A stretch of 64,000 bases of DNA from Eremophila alpestris peregrina. Lineage: Eukaryota > Chordata > Aves > Passeriformes > Alaudidae. The stretch spans positions 11,893,724 through 11,957,723 of the forward strand of contig WMCF01000014.1 of the NCBI GenBank assembly GCA_009792885.1, given 5' to 3'. A program made the position numbers and the translations under genes. Within the stretch, counting starts at the first letter, position 1; each line of letters opens with the position of its first letter. Positions 13,518-22,919 of this stretch are shown one piece after another. The notes under the pieces were generated by a model. That model was not told the origin of the DNA. It saw only the letters and a list, made by a program, of their open reading frames with translations, and did not search any database.

Positions 13518-13730
13518 CATGCATTGCCTGAATAATGGGCCTGGCTTCCTGGCTTCCATTTATTCAGCAGAATGAACAAAAAGCCCAGTATTTTTAGGAA
13601 GATACCAAACCTAAACCCTGGTCTTGGCCATGCATTGCCTTGTTAATGGAACTGCTTCCACATCTTCATCAGAATGAACCAAAAACCTGGTGTGTTAGCA
13701 AGACAACAAAATTTCACCAGGGTCTTATCT
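13518..13730 (+). repeat. Diverged tandem duplication, 111-bp period
   Basis: Two adjacent units begin with the same eleven bases (CATGCATTGCC) at 13518 and 13629, a period of 111 bp. Later shared blocks keep the same order: a TTAATGG/ATAATGG word, a GCTTCC word, CAGAATGAAC with a following AAAAA run, and a TTAG-AAGA-AC/CC block. Divergence is substantial and includes small indels, so the duplication is old. No further unit is evident on either side. It matches no repeat family I recognise and does not encode a conserved frame. Confidence 0.75.
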
Positions 13731-16425
13731 CTGTACTTGGTTCTGATTTATCCCCACACCTGGAAAGTTCAGCTTCTACATTTAGCAACAAGGAAGATAG
13801 GTTTTCTTTCATGAAAAGCCCTTGTTTGCCTAACTTTGGTTTAATCTATGGATGAAATACTTCACCAATGCTTGTACCCTTCAGCTAGTCTGTAAATCAG
13901 ACTTGGAGTGACAAGCGGGTGGCATTTTGCCAAGTCACTTCCAGAGCAGACCAGCAATGCTCAGTCATACCCACATAATCAGAAAACAAACAAAAAAGGA
14001 TAAAGAAGGGCAGAATTGTGTTACAATTTACAGTGCATGATGAATACGCTCAATTTGGATTAATTATAAAATATGTTCTATTCATCTACTTACAATTTAA
14101 GATCTGGCGAATGGCACAGCAGAAAAACAATCTGAACTGGAAAATTAGCACTACTTTAATTGCAAGATGACTGACATTCCTCTTGCTTTCAAAGGAAGCA
14201 CGCAGTCCTTTTTCAGTGGAAGCTATGGCTTTAGAAATTTTGATCTGAATCAGACTTAGCATTTTCAGAAATCTCCTGTACCTCCCACAATGTCCAAGGT
14301 TTATTACATACTTTATTTTCTTGTTCTTGGTGCAAGAAATCTGCAAGACAGTTGGAACTTGGTTCGCAAAAAGAAAAATTATAGTGGTCCACAGAACAGA
14401 AGGTCAGTCAACATTTTGGAAGTGCTTTATGAACTGGAAATGTTTCTCCAAAGTATTTCACTACAGCCCTATAAAACATTACATTCTGGCAGAATTTTAT
14501 CCTTTTAAAGTTGGCAATGTTTTCTTCACCAAAGAGTAAGTTTTGTTCAGGTTTAATTTGTTTTCAGTGCTCCTCTCAAAGTCAATATAATCACTCCAGT
14601 GCAGTCTGACAGGTTCCTGAGATAATGTAAATTAAGTGACCCACAGCAACCAAAGCATCAACACCAACTACACAGCAAAAACGTGGAGGGACAGCAATTA
14701 CCAGCAAAAACGCAAAATCTGGCAAATGCTGTCTGTGTTAGGTTTGTGTGGAGCTCCCAGGCAGGCTGTTAAATCAGGCATAAGTTTTTGTTTGAAGGAA
14801 AGCAGAGCTGCAATGCAGAAGACTTTTCTGGGTTAGGTCTGCCTTTTTGCTACAAGCATCAATCACAAAGAGTGCAAGCGGTTTGAGACACAGTGAAGAG
14901 TTTGGCAGAAATCTGGACTGCTCTCTATGTGGGATGTTTTGATTCCTCCAGCTGCAATTCCCTAGGATGCATTTCACCTAGCCAACACCTGACAGGAAAT
15001 ATTTAGGAGGTTATAAGTCTTCTTTAGAAGAAAATTACAGCAGAAAGAGGTCCATTATAACAATGAAAATGTGAAAAAAAAGCTTTCTCACAGTTTGTGT
15101 TCTAGGTGCCTGGCTGAAATCCTGGCTCCATAAAAAGTCTTTTACTGTGCACTTCCAGGATGCCAGGTTTGTTGATGCCTAGCTGGCTTTCACAAGTATT
15201 TGACCTACTATGTTGCCTAGCATCATAATCAAAGAATACTAGATCCAATCTCATCATAGAATACTAGATCCTGGCACAATCAAAGTGTGAAGAAGAAATA
15301 CAGTACACACTGTAATGGTTTGCATAGCCCAGTGCACCTCAGGGGGCAGCCATTTTATATATAAAGGTGTCCCCATCCTTGTCATTTATTGGATTTATTT
15401 GACAGAGGCAGGGAGGGGGAACTTTGAGAGCATTTTTTGACACAGTTGATGCGTTGATGCTGATTTTGTTTTTCTCTAAAAAGTTTTATCAACTCAACAG
15501 AGTACCAAGATTTTAGATTCAGGGATCACATTGCTACAGCATGACAACCAATTTGTCTGCTGTAACAGAGACCCAGTTGTGCCATAACTGTTCCACAGTA
15601 TCTAATCAACCCTTTTCATACACATGTAGGTCACTTGGAGGCTTTAATTTAAAAAACAGAACAAAATATCAGCCTTATGAAAAAGGGTAGTTGTGGCTGT
15701 CATACAGATGTTTTGCTGAAAAACCCCTAACTCACAAAGAAGACCAGAGAGGTGGGAACTATTCACTTCTGCTACTTCACATCAGTTGAGCAAACCCATT
15801 GCTGTCAGAATTGCAGCAGTATCAACAGACAAGATAGTAATTATCATCTTCTCATCATCTAAGCCCAAGAAACAGAAAAAAAATTTAAAAGCTGGCAGTT
15901 TTCTCCTGAGGCATGTCCAATGCCTAATATCAGCATTTTTCCTGTGTTCCTGGTTGAACTATCAGTGTGAATGAGCACTGGAGTGAGTGTCCATCCTGGC
16001 ATGGTATATGAACTCATAGAACCACGACTGAGATTAGAAGATAGCTTCCAGAAAAAAACAGGCATTAAATTATGTATTTTTCCTTTACTTCCTGTTAGTC
16101 CCCACCCTTCCAAAATACAGAGAATGAAAAGATCATCAGAAGAAAGTAGCTTAAAATAAAAGGAAAAAAAATCCCCATGCTTCTGATAATCATTTGGTAT
16201 ATTCTATATAGTCACCAAAGCCAAGCAGGGATCTTTGATCTGTTGTGCTGTATTATGTGACTTCAAGAAAATGAGATGGGAAGGTAAATATACAAAGTAG
16301 GATTTAGCAAGATGCTGGGTGAAGAGGGACAAAACCCCTTTTTATGGTTGTCAGGAAAAAGGAGGATGACATTCTTACAGAGTTAGAAGGAGGTCAATAA
16401 ATCATCATCCTTATCTTGCAAACAG
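13731..16425. other. Unique non-coding DNA with one small local duplication
   Basis: No gene is seen. At 15221-15275 a short segment is repeated imperfectly in tandem: CATCAT followed by GAATACTAGATCC occurs twice, the second copy lacking a few bases. A block at 14030-14110 is AT-rich with homeodomain-like words. Open frames up to 86 codons (for example minus strand 14086-14346) have no recognisable domain. Confidence 0.55.
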
Positions 16426-16429
16426 AGCC

Positions 16430-16770
16430 TGTGACTTCAAAAATTAGCTCATTTATTCTGCACAATTAAATTTATTGAAGTGTGACAGAAAAAGTTTCGC
16501 AGCCGCTGATGCAGAAAGGCAGCAACAACGGAGGCCGGCAACTGACTGAATGACACAATTAGTTGATTTTCATTTTATTTATCAATATAATTATTGAATT
16601 GTATTCATCTTATTTCACAGATTTTTACCATTATTAGAGCCCAGGCCTCAAGGGAAAGAATTAGTTCAAATTTTCAGTGTAACTTAATGTGATTATCGAG
16701 CCGGTAATAAAAGAAAAGTTCTATAAAGTGCTACACAATCTTGTATTCAATGTCGCCCCACCATCCAGCT
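16430..16770. promoter_or_regulatory. Best candidate conserved non-coding element in the window
   Basis: About 340 bp of AT-rich, non-repetitive sequence contains seven CpGs by hand count (in TTCGCA, GCCGCT, AACGGA, GCCGGC, ATCGAG, GCCGGT, GTCGCC). It also has many homeodomain-type cores (ATTTATCAATATAATTATTG, ACAATTAG, GGTAATAAAAG), a MEIS/PBX-type TGACAG and a CDX/HOX-like TTTATT. CpG retention plus dense TAAT cores in a gene-free region is typical of deeply conserved vertebrate enhancers. No convincing open frame covers it. What is seen is composition and motifs; function and conservation are inferred. Confidence 0.35.
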
Positions 16771-16929
16771 CTGGAATCCAGAAACCTTTCATGTAAAAGC
16801 AGTGAATTGAATGTGAATTGTGAATGTCTTACATTCCCCAAGTGGCAACTGAACCTGTGTTTGTGGGATCCCATCCTGGTGTGATGCCAAGGAGGCAAGG
16901 TTCTATCTGAGTTTTAAACTCAGGTATAT

Positions 16930-17030
16930 GTTTCTTTCTTAAAAAAGAAAAAATCCTCCAAACAAACAAAACCCCCAACTAAACAAAAACCAACCAACCC
17001 CCCCCCCCCCCCCCCAAAACTCAGAAAACC
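16930..17030. repeat. A/C-rich low-complexity tract with an uninterrupted C18 run
   Basis: The tract moves from A-rich sequence through CAAACAAA/CCAA units into a run of 18 C at 16998-17015. Simple AAAC/CCAA repeats running into a C homopolymer are common in avian non-coding DNA. G/C homopolymers are difficult for short-read chemistry, so the run length is uncertain. Confidence 0.85.
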
Positions 17031-18725
17031 CCCATTGCATCATCTTTCATCCCACCCCTATGGCAAGGTTCAGTAAACTTACTTGTAAATGTGAAAACAG
17101 TGCAGGAATATTGGAGAAAGACTGCCATGCCAGAGGAATGGAAGAGTATGGTTCATATGCAAAATTATCCCACTGGTCATTTTGATACACACTGAAAAAT
17201 ATAATTCCAAAACTTCTGACTTTTTTTTTAATAAAATACAATAAAAACTATTTACAAATTAGAGCAGTTAGCAAAAGTTATTTTCTTCTTGTCCAGTTGA
17301 GTTTAGAAGCATTACTCTAACTTGCTCTGGCTTACTTCTTAGCATGCTTTCCTGTCAATCACAATGTCTGCTTTGGTTTTAAACTTGTAAGAGACAGAAT
17401 GAGAAAGGCTGGACCTGACCCACACACGTATTCCACCCTTGCTTTCTACATACATAAGGAATCAGGCATATGTTCAGCAGTAAGCTATATAATAAATTCA
17501 TGTCCTTTCTCACAGGTTCAGGAAATTAGACCACATGCTATTGCAAGTGTCTAACTTTTCCAATGTTTTGAAGGATTATTTCCATTGCGACTAGCTTATT
17601 CAGTTCTACCCTCCACTTACCATTCCATAAAAATTAATTTATTTGCTCTGAGAAAAAGACATACAGGCCATTTTTTTCTAAATGTTGGTCAAAGTGTCAT
17701 GGAGCATTGCCTAAAGCATTAAAAAATGGAAAGGTTCCAACATAATTCTATAGCCATAATTAATAAAAATGAATGTTATTACTTACAATCAATGAGTGAT
17801 TTTGGGTGTTAAGAGACTTCCAGAATTCTCACTGACTAAAACAATATGTTCCAGTTACTAGGACCTTGATGTCTGTGTAGTCTCAGACTATATTTTGGGA
17901 ATTTAGTGTACTGACTTCTTCAGAAAGGAGCAGAAAGAAAAGTTTATGTCTGTAAAGCATATAAATTATTAGTGCTAATAAACTGGATCTCACTGGGACT
18001 ATTCAACTTAAATTTAACATACATTATCTAAAGAATAAGGGATCAAAAGAAATAAAAATGTATATTGCACCTTTTCCTTTGTGTGTTTCTTTGGGGCAAA
18101 GCCTGGAAAGTTGCCTTTCCATTTATGAAGAATTATAGGCCCCACTGGGACCTGGAGTTGATGGAAACCATTCCATAGCAGCACCATGCAGTGAGCTGCC
18201 CACCTCAAGAGGTGCAGGAGCAGCAGATGAGCCTTCTCTTTAGCCCTAGAAAAGATATAACAAAGGGACAGGTGGGTGCAAATAAAGATCAAAGGACAGG
18301 AAATATTTTAAATTATTTATTTGAAGATATTTCCACTGTGGTCAAGACAAGCAGAATCTTTACCGCTTTTGCTTATGCTTATACTTGGTTTAAATAGGAG
18401 AAGAGAATACCATCAAGGATTAGCTTCCTACAATCTCTGCAGAATTCAGCAAGGCTCTCATCAACTGGGAGGAGCAGCATACAAGCGCAGGAAATGGACT
18501 TCTAGACCTGAGGGAGTATTCAGCAGTTCAATAACTATAATGTCAGACTTCTGTACTTTTTATTCCAATAGCCTCAAATCATCTTGCAATGAAAGACCTT
18601 TCTTGTGTTATGAGATCCCAATTCAGCAGGTAAACATCCCTTATTCAGAGCCTCTCCAAAGAAAAGCTTTTGAACAAAAAAACAACTGGATTTTACTTGA
18701 ACATAAATGAGAATTCTTAATTTTT
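17031..18725. other. Unique non-coding DNA, no gene seen
   Basis: There is no exon or repeat that I recognise. Positions 17625-17830 are AT-rich with several TAAT cores (TAAAAATTAATTT, CCATAATTAATAAAAATG) and could be regulatory. A 129-codon plus-strand frame at 18321-18710 and a 92-codon minus-strand frame at 18014-18292 show no domain, signal peptide or family similarity, and are judged chance frames. Confidence 0.55.
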
Positions 18726-19169
18726 CACAGAACTATCAAGACTGGAAGAGACCTTGAATGTCATTTAGTCCAACTGTCAACCCAGTACTGCCACACCTAA
18801 ACCTTATCCCCACCTGCCACAAGTGTCTCCAACACTTCCAGAAATGTGACTCCACCACCTCCCTGGGCAACTTTATTCAGGGCTTAGCCACTCTTTCAAT
18901 GATTTTTTTTATTTCTAATATCTAGTTGGAACCTTCCCTGGTGCAACTTAAGGGTGTCTCCTCTTGTCCTTTCACTTGGCACATGCAGAAATGATGACCC
19001 CCACCTCACTACAACCTCCTTTCAGGCAGTGATAAAGAACAATGAGAAGTGCCCCCTGAGCCTCCTTTTCTCCAGGCTCCCTCACCCAGTCCTCAAAAGA
19101 CAGGTTTTCTAGACCCTTCACCAATTTTGCTGCTCTGCTTTGTACACGCTCCAGACCTTCAATGTCCTT

Positions 19170-19397
19170 TTAGAAGTGAGGTGCCCAGAACTGAAAGCAG
19201 ATTTTGAGACATGGCCTCACCAGTGCTGAGTACAGGCGGACAATCACTGCCCTGGTCCTGCTGGCCACACTATTGCTGATACAGGCCAGGATGCCACTGG
19301 TCTTCCTTCCTGGCCACCCAGGTACACCCTGGTTCATGTTCAGTGGCTGCCAACCAGCACCCCCAAGTCCCTTTCTGCTCTCTCTGAGTGACAGCAC
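19170..19397 (-). pseudogene. Decayed CR1 reverse transcriptase, C-terminal region
   Basis: The minus-strand translation contains LGGAGWQPLNMNQGVPGWPG, then SGILACISNSVASRTRAVIV and RLYSALVRP, ending FQFWAPHF. This follows the C-terminal part of CR1 ORF2, whose typical wording is SGILACI.NSVASR.REVI, LYSALVRPHLEYC and QFWAPHY. The conserved HLEYC-type block has decayed to CLKIC. A stop follows immediately, and the element continues downstream in other frames (ERVQ.RA.KLVKGLE-like sequence). It is a non-functional remnant belonging to the surrounding CR1 copy. Confidence 0.9.
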
Positions 19398-19563
19398 TCA
19401 AGCCACTCTGCCCAAAGCCTGTAGTGCTGACTTTGTTTCCTGTGAATCAGGTGCAGGACCCAGCACTTTGCCTTACTGAAGGTCACACAGCTGCCCCAGC
19501 CCATTGATCCAGTCCATTGAGACCTCTCTGTACAATCTTCCTGCCCTCCAGCAAACCAGCAGT

Positions 19564-19760
19564 CCCACCTAACTTGATGGTGTCTGCAAACTAATCAGGG
19601 ATGCACTCAGCCTCCTTTTCCCAATCTCATCAATAAAGTTGTTAAACAGGACCAGCCCCAATGCTGAGTCCTGTGGAACACCACTGGCGACCTGCTGCCA
19701 AATGGATTTAGTTCCATTCAGCACCACTCTCTGGGTCAGACCATCCAGCCATTTTTTCAC
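19564..19760 (-). pseudogene. Decayed CR1 reverse transcriptase, palm region
   Basis: The minus-strand frame begins within the RT domain with WLDGLTQRVVLNGTKS, then SGVPQDSALG and LVLFNNFIDEIG. These correspond to the CR1 RT motifs usually reading W.DGRTQRVVVNG, SGVPQGSVLGPVLF and FINDL. The catalytic FADD block is visible only in another frame at 19564-19590, where it reads FADTIKLGG: the second Asp is lost and the reading frame is shifted. This cannot be a working enzyme. It is part of the CR1 copy, not a host gene. Confidence 0.9.
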
Positions 19761-19762
19761 AA

Positions 19763-21930
19763 ATTGGACTGACTAGGTCAAACACAATCACCATAAAATG
19801 GATGACATAAATCCATTTTCCCCTGCCCAGTGCATCCTTGCGGGGATGCCTTCTATCCTGGTTTTGTTCAACTCAGTCAATTTTTGGACCAGAGCAAGCC
19901 ATGAATAACCATCCTCATGAAGCTGCTTCTTTTCATCCCAAAGACACTTAACTATGAATTTACTTCTTGCTTTTTATTCATTATGTCCCAGCCTGCCCAC
20001 TGGAAGCCTCTTTTACTAAGCAGTTGCTTCTTCCTCTCTGCCATATCCAACCTCTTCTATGAAGTCACCTCCTCCTTGACGCTTCATGGATAGAAAGGGT
20101 AGAAGGAACCATCTCCCTCTTAAAAGGGCTGCAGTTGAGTCAACTATATCTTATTACAAAGAAATATAAACTCTAAACTGAGGATAAATAAAACAGACAC
20201 TGGCAGTAGAACCTTGGCATTATCCTAAATTTTCAGTTGGGAAACAGGAGCCAGGAAAAGGAAACTCTAAGATAATAAAGATTACTATGATGCCTTTAAC
20301 TTCCTAGGTGCCTTGCCCAGTTCTCCAACTTGGCTGGCTTATATGGCATGCCGTAAAAATTTAGATGAATCCATTTTAAAGTCTTCCATGTCCAGGAAAT
20401 TCTCAGAGAAGTTTCCCACTCACCACTCACAGGAATGTTGTTCCTGTGCATATATAAAGCATTGGGCCTAATTAATCTGATGTACAACATTGCGTCTTAA
20501 AAATGTCAAAAGCCTAGAGGATGTTTTTCTCCACCCACAGCAATCAACAATGCTTTGTTTTTTTCTCTATTTCTCAAAATAAAAACGTCACCAGGCCAGT
20601 TTTGTTCAGGGATTAATTTGATTTTTGACTGATTTCACAATCTTCCCAGTTTAAGCCTGTGGACTGCTGTATAACCATCAGGCCTTTGAGCTGACTTTTC
20701 ATTCCAAATCAATGTTTTCTAAATAATTATTTACCCATGAACTGGTCATAAAGGCCCTATGGCAATGTTTTCCTCCCCCTTCCATATGCAGAATCATTAC
20801 TCAAAAGGGCAATGTGCCTTAGGTTTCCAGACTGCTCACCAATTCATCCTTTCTTTAAGCCACATTATGCATAAGCATTAATGTGCAGCACCAAATATGG
20901 AGAAAGTCTGTCCAGCTCTTCAGAGGAAACAAATTAATTGAATGCCATCAGTGAGAAGAAAGTGAAGAGGCACCCTGAGTGTGTGAAGTTCCTGAACCCC
21001 TCCTAAGCTTTTCAGCTAACAGGGGCTCAGGCAACAGTAAACAGCAAATCTGAAAAGCACATGCAGCAGTACCATGCAATTTCATTTTTCTATATACAGG
21101 TTTTCTTATCCAAAAAATGAAGATTTACCAGCCAGCCTGAAACATTCAGCATTCCGGTGCTACAGGGGGCTGCCAACAGGAATTGTTCCAGACCTGAAAC
21201 TGGGCAAGCAGGAGGAAAGGAAGAGGATCACAGAGGTGAGTCCACAACATGAAGAAGTGTAGTCAAAGTGTTAGAGTTGCACAGTATTTTAGGGACCCAC
21301 TCCTCCACATGGTTTCTGCTGGATTGAGTAACACCTCCACTCGGACCTGCCCTGAATTCAAACACAAAACAAAATTCTCTTACATGAAAGATGGCTCAGT
21401 TCTGTCAACTCCATCTTCCCCACCAGGGTTCTGCCTGCCAAGTTCTTTGCAGTGTCTCTCAAATTATAAATAGCTCAGCATGACAGAAGTGACCTTCACC
21501 TAGGCTGAGTTTAGTTGGTATAGGGGCTGCTCCTTCAGAGCTGGTAACCTGGACATGGCAGTGGGCTTTATGTGTAAGGGACAATAATTGGAGCTGACAC
21601 ATGTTAGAGTGAACAGGCTGAGACCTGAGTTCATGACTCTTCTCCTTGGCTCTGATGAGATTGTGCAGAGTAGGGCCTGCTCAGGGCTTGTGCCACCACT
21701 TACACAAAGTTACACAGTTAACAAGACAGATGATTATGGATAAAAGTCAGATCCTGAAGGAAATGGGGAATAAACTGTGGAAAATGGAACTCTAAAATTC
21801 CCTGGGGAAAGCAGTATTTTGTCCTGTGCCTAACTGCAAACAACATAAATGAACAAAGATCAAAGAAAATGTTCCTTTTCCCTAGCTCTCAAAACCTTTG
21901 AACAGTAGGAGACCCACCAGTCTAACGTTA
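19763..21930. other. Unique non-coding DNA, no gene seen
   Basis: Beyond the CR1 boundary the sequence has no recognisable repeat or gene. The section 20540-20920 is listed separately as enhancer-like. Frames of 60-75 codons around 21.1-21.5 kb have no signature. Confidence 0.5.
20540..20920. promoter_or_regulatory. Candidate conserved non-coding element
   Basis: A run of motif-like words lies in non-repetitive AT-rich sequence: ATCAACAATG (SOX-like), GATTAATTTGATTTTTGAC, AATAATTATTTACCC (homeodomain/forkhead-like), and a POU/octamer-like palindrome TTATGCATAAGCATTAATG at about 20867-20885. One CpG is kept in AAAACGTCACC, a CRE-like word. Function is inferred from motif density only. Confidence 0.25.
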
Positions 21931-22018
21931 AACAAAAAACCAAAAACCAAAACCAAAACCAAAACCAAAAAAAAAAAAAAACAAACAAACAAACAAAAAA
22001 ACCCAACAAACAAAAAAA
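21930..22018 (+). repeat. A-rich (CAAAA)n/(CAAA)n simple repeat
   Basis: CCAAAA units run into an A15-class homopolymer, then CAAA units and further A-rich sequence. This is low-complexity DNA without coding potential. It lies shortly upstream of a CR1 fragment but is not part of the CR1 3' end, which carries an octamer-type and not a poly(A) tail. Confidence 0.9.
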
Positions 22019-22310
22019 GTGATTAGAGTGAAGAAGTAGGTCAGTGCATGGACTTTAGAAGAGGAAATGTTGTATTTAAGAGCCATGACTTGACTTTATA
22101 CCATGTAAGATGTCAGAACATTGGGGCTTGCTCTTTGCAGCTCAGTCACCAGAAGCTGGTGGTCAGCAGAGTACCCTGTTGCTGCAAAGAGATCACCAAC
22201 AAGACGAGTCAAGCTCTCCACAAGTGTGCGGTGGGATGGCAAGGAATAAGTGGAAAGCAGTCCAGACTGGTTATAATGACATTTATTTTTCCCCTGGGGA
22301 CAACCAGAGC

Positions 22311-22459
22311 TACCCAGAGCAGCCTCCTTGGAGGTTTTCAAGAGCCACTTAGATAAAGCTTTGAGTAGCATGGTCTCATCTTATGGCAGATCCTGTCTAG
22401 AACAGGATGTTGGACTGGAGACCTCCTGAGATGTTTTCCACCCTAATTATCCTGTGATC
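22311..22459 (+). mobile_element. CR1 LINE 3'-end fragment, plus strand
   Basis: About 150 bp matches the last part of a CR1 element. CCTTGGAGGTTTTCAAGA encodes the terminal LEVFK-like residues of ORF2. The 3' untranslated sequence follows, with GTTGGACTGGAGACCTCCTG and a degraded tail ending CCTGTGATC, a remnant of the ATTCTGTGATT-type tail. Orientation is opposite to the large copy at 18.7 kb. The boundary at 22311 is approximate; sequence from about 22090 might be further diverged CR1 or another element, but I cannot match it. The copy is inactive. Confidence 0.82.
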
Positions 22460-22769
22460 ATACTTTCTCTGATATTGTTTGCATATCAACTGATCCTGTA
22501 TCGGAAAAGAAAGCAGCTCTGTAATTGGTAACAAGGACTCTGCCTCAGTATTGGAATATTTGGATTCTTCTGCCTTTTATAATGGCCAATTAAGTACCAC
22601 TACAATTACATTATAATTGAAATTACTCTACAATTGAGATTACCTAGATATCTAACACCTCTATTTTAATATCCAATTTTGACTTCAGTGTGTCAACAAG
22701 CCAGTTCTTCTCAGCACAGAAAGTTTGCATGCTGAATGTACTACGTATGATGGTGTTTTGATATAGTGA

Positions 22770-22824
22770 CCCATAATAGGAAAAAATACACATGCACAGG
22801 AAATTAATCTTCATCTCCTGGAGC
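22770..22824 (+). repeat. 55-bp direct repeat, left copy (assembly duplication)
   Basis: These 55 bases, beginning CCCATAATAGG and ending CTCCTGGAGC, recur exactly at 22865-22919. The two copies are separated only by the 38-bp adapter junction and two further bases. A perfect repeat abutting a synthetic adapter is best read as an assembly or gap-filling artefact and not a genomic duplication. Confidence 0.93.
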
Positions 22825-22862
22825 CTGTCTCTTATACACATCTAGATGTGTATAAGAGACAG
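22825..22862. other. Nextera mate-pair junction adapter (synthetic contamination)
   Basis: Positions 22825-22843 are the 19-bp Tn5 mosaic end CTGTCTCTTATACACATCT, and 22844-22862 are its exact reverse complement. Together they form a perfect 38-bp palindrome. This is the duplicated circularisation junction left in Nextera mate-pair libraries, which use the hyperactive Tn5 transposase mosaic end. It is not a natural Tn5 insertion: there is no IS50 or transposon body between the ends, and no 9-bp target duplication. The segment should be masked, and the true genome probably lacks about 95 bp here (one 55-bp copy plus the adapter and two bases). Confidence 0.97.
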
Positions 22863-22864
22863 GT

Positions 22865-22919
22865 CCCATAATAGGAAAAAATACACATGCACAGGAAATT
22901 AATCTTCATCTCCTGGAGC
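22865..22919 (+). repeat. 55-bp direct repeat, right copy (assembly duplication)
   Basis: This is identical to 22770-22824. The right copy continues into unique sequence (CTGTTCAAACG), while the left copy is preceded by unique sequence. One of the two copies is therefore likely the genuine locus and the other an artefact of joining reads through the adapter. Confidence 0.93.

Larger units (their letters stand above)
18726..19762 (-). mobile_element. CR1 LINE fragment, 5'-truncated, minus strand
   Basis: About 1.04 kb matches the 3' part of a chicken-repeat-1 non-LTR retrotransposon in reverse orientation. The element's 3' end is at 18726, where the minus strand ends in a GTTCTGTG-type tail remnant preceded by the standard avian CR1 3' sequence (GGTCTCTTCCAG). 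Moving along the minus strand from 19762, one can follow the fingers/palm region of reverse transcriptase, the region around the FADD active-site motif, the thumb/C-terminal domain, and the short 3' untranslated end. The 5' part of ORF2 and all of ORF1 are missing, as expected from incomplete reverse transcription. Many frameshifts and stops show that it is inactive and old. The sequence beyond 19762 no longer matches CR1. Confidence 0.93.

Noticed and set aside
18321..18710. 129-codon plus-strand frame immediately upstream of the large CR1 copy
   Set aside because: Orientation is opposite to the CR1 and it has no similarity to CR1 proteins or to any family I know.
22825..22862. Natural Tn5/IS50 insertion or natural palindrome
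   Set aside because: The two 19-bp mosaic ends abut with no transposon body, and the engineered mosaic end differs from the wild-type IS50 ends. The mate-pair junction explains it exactly.
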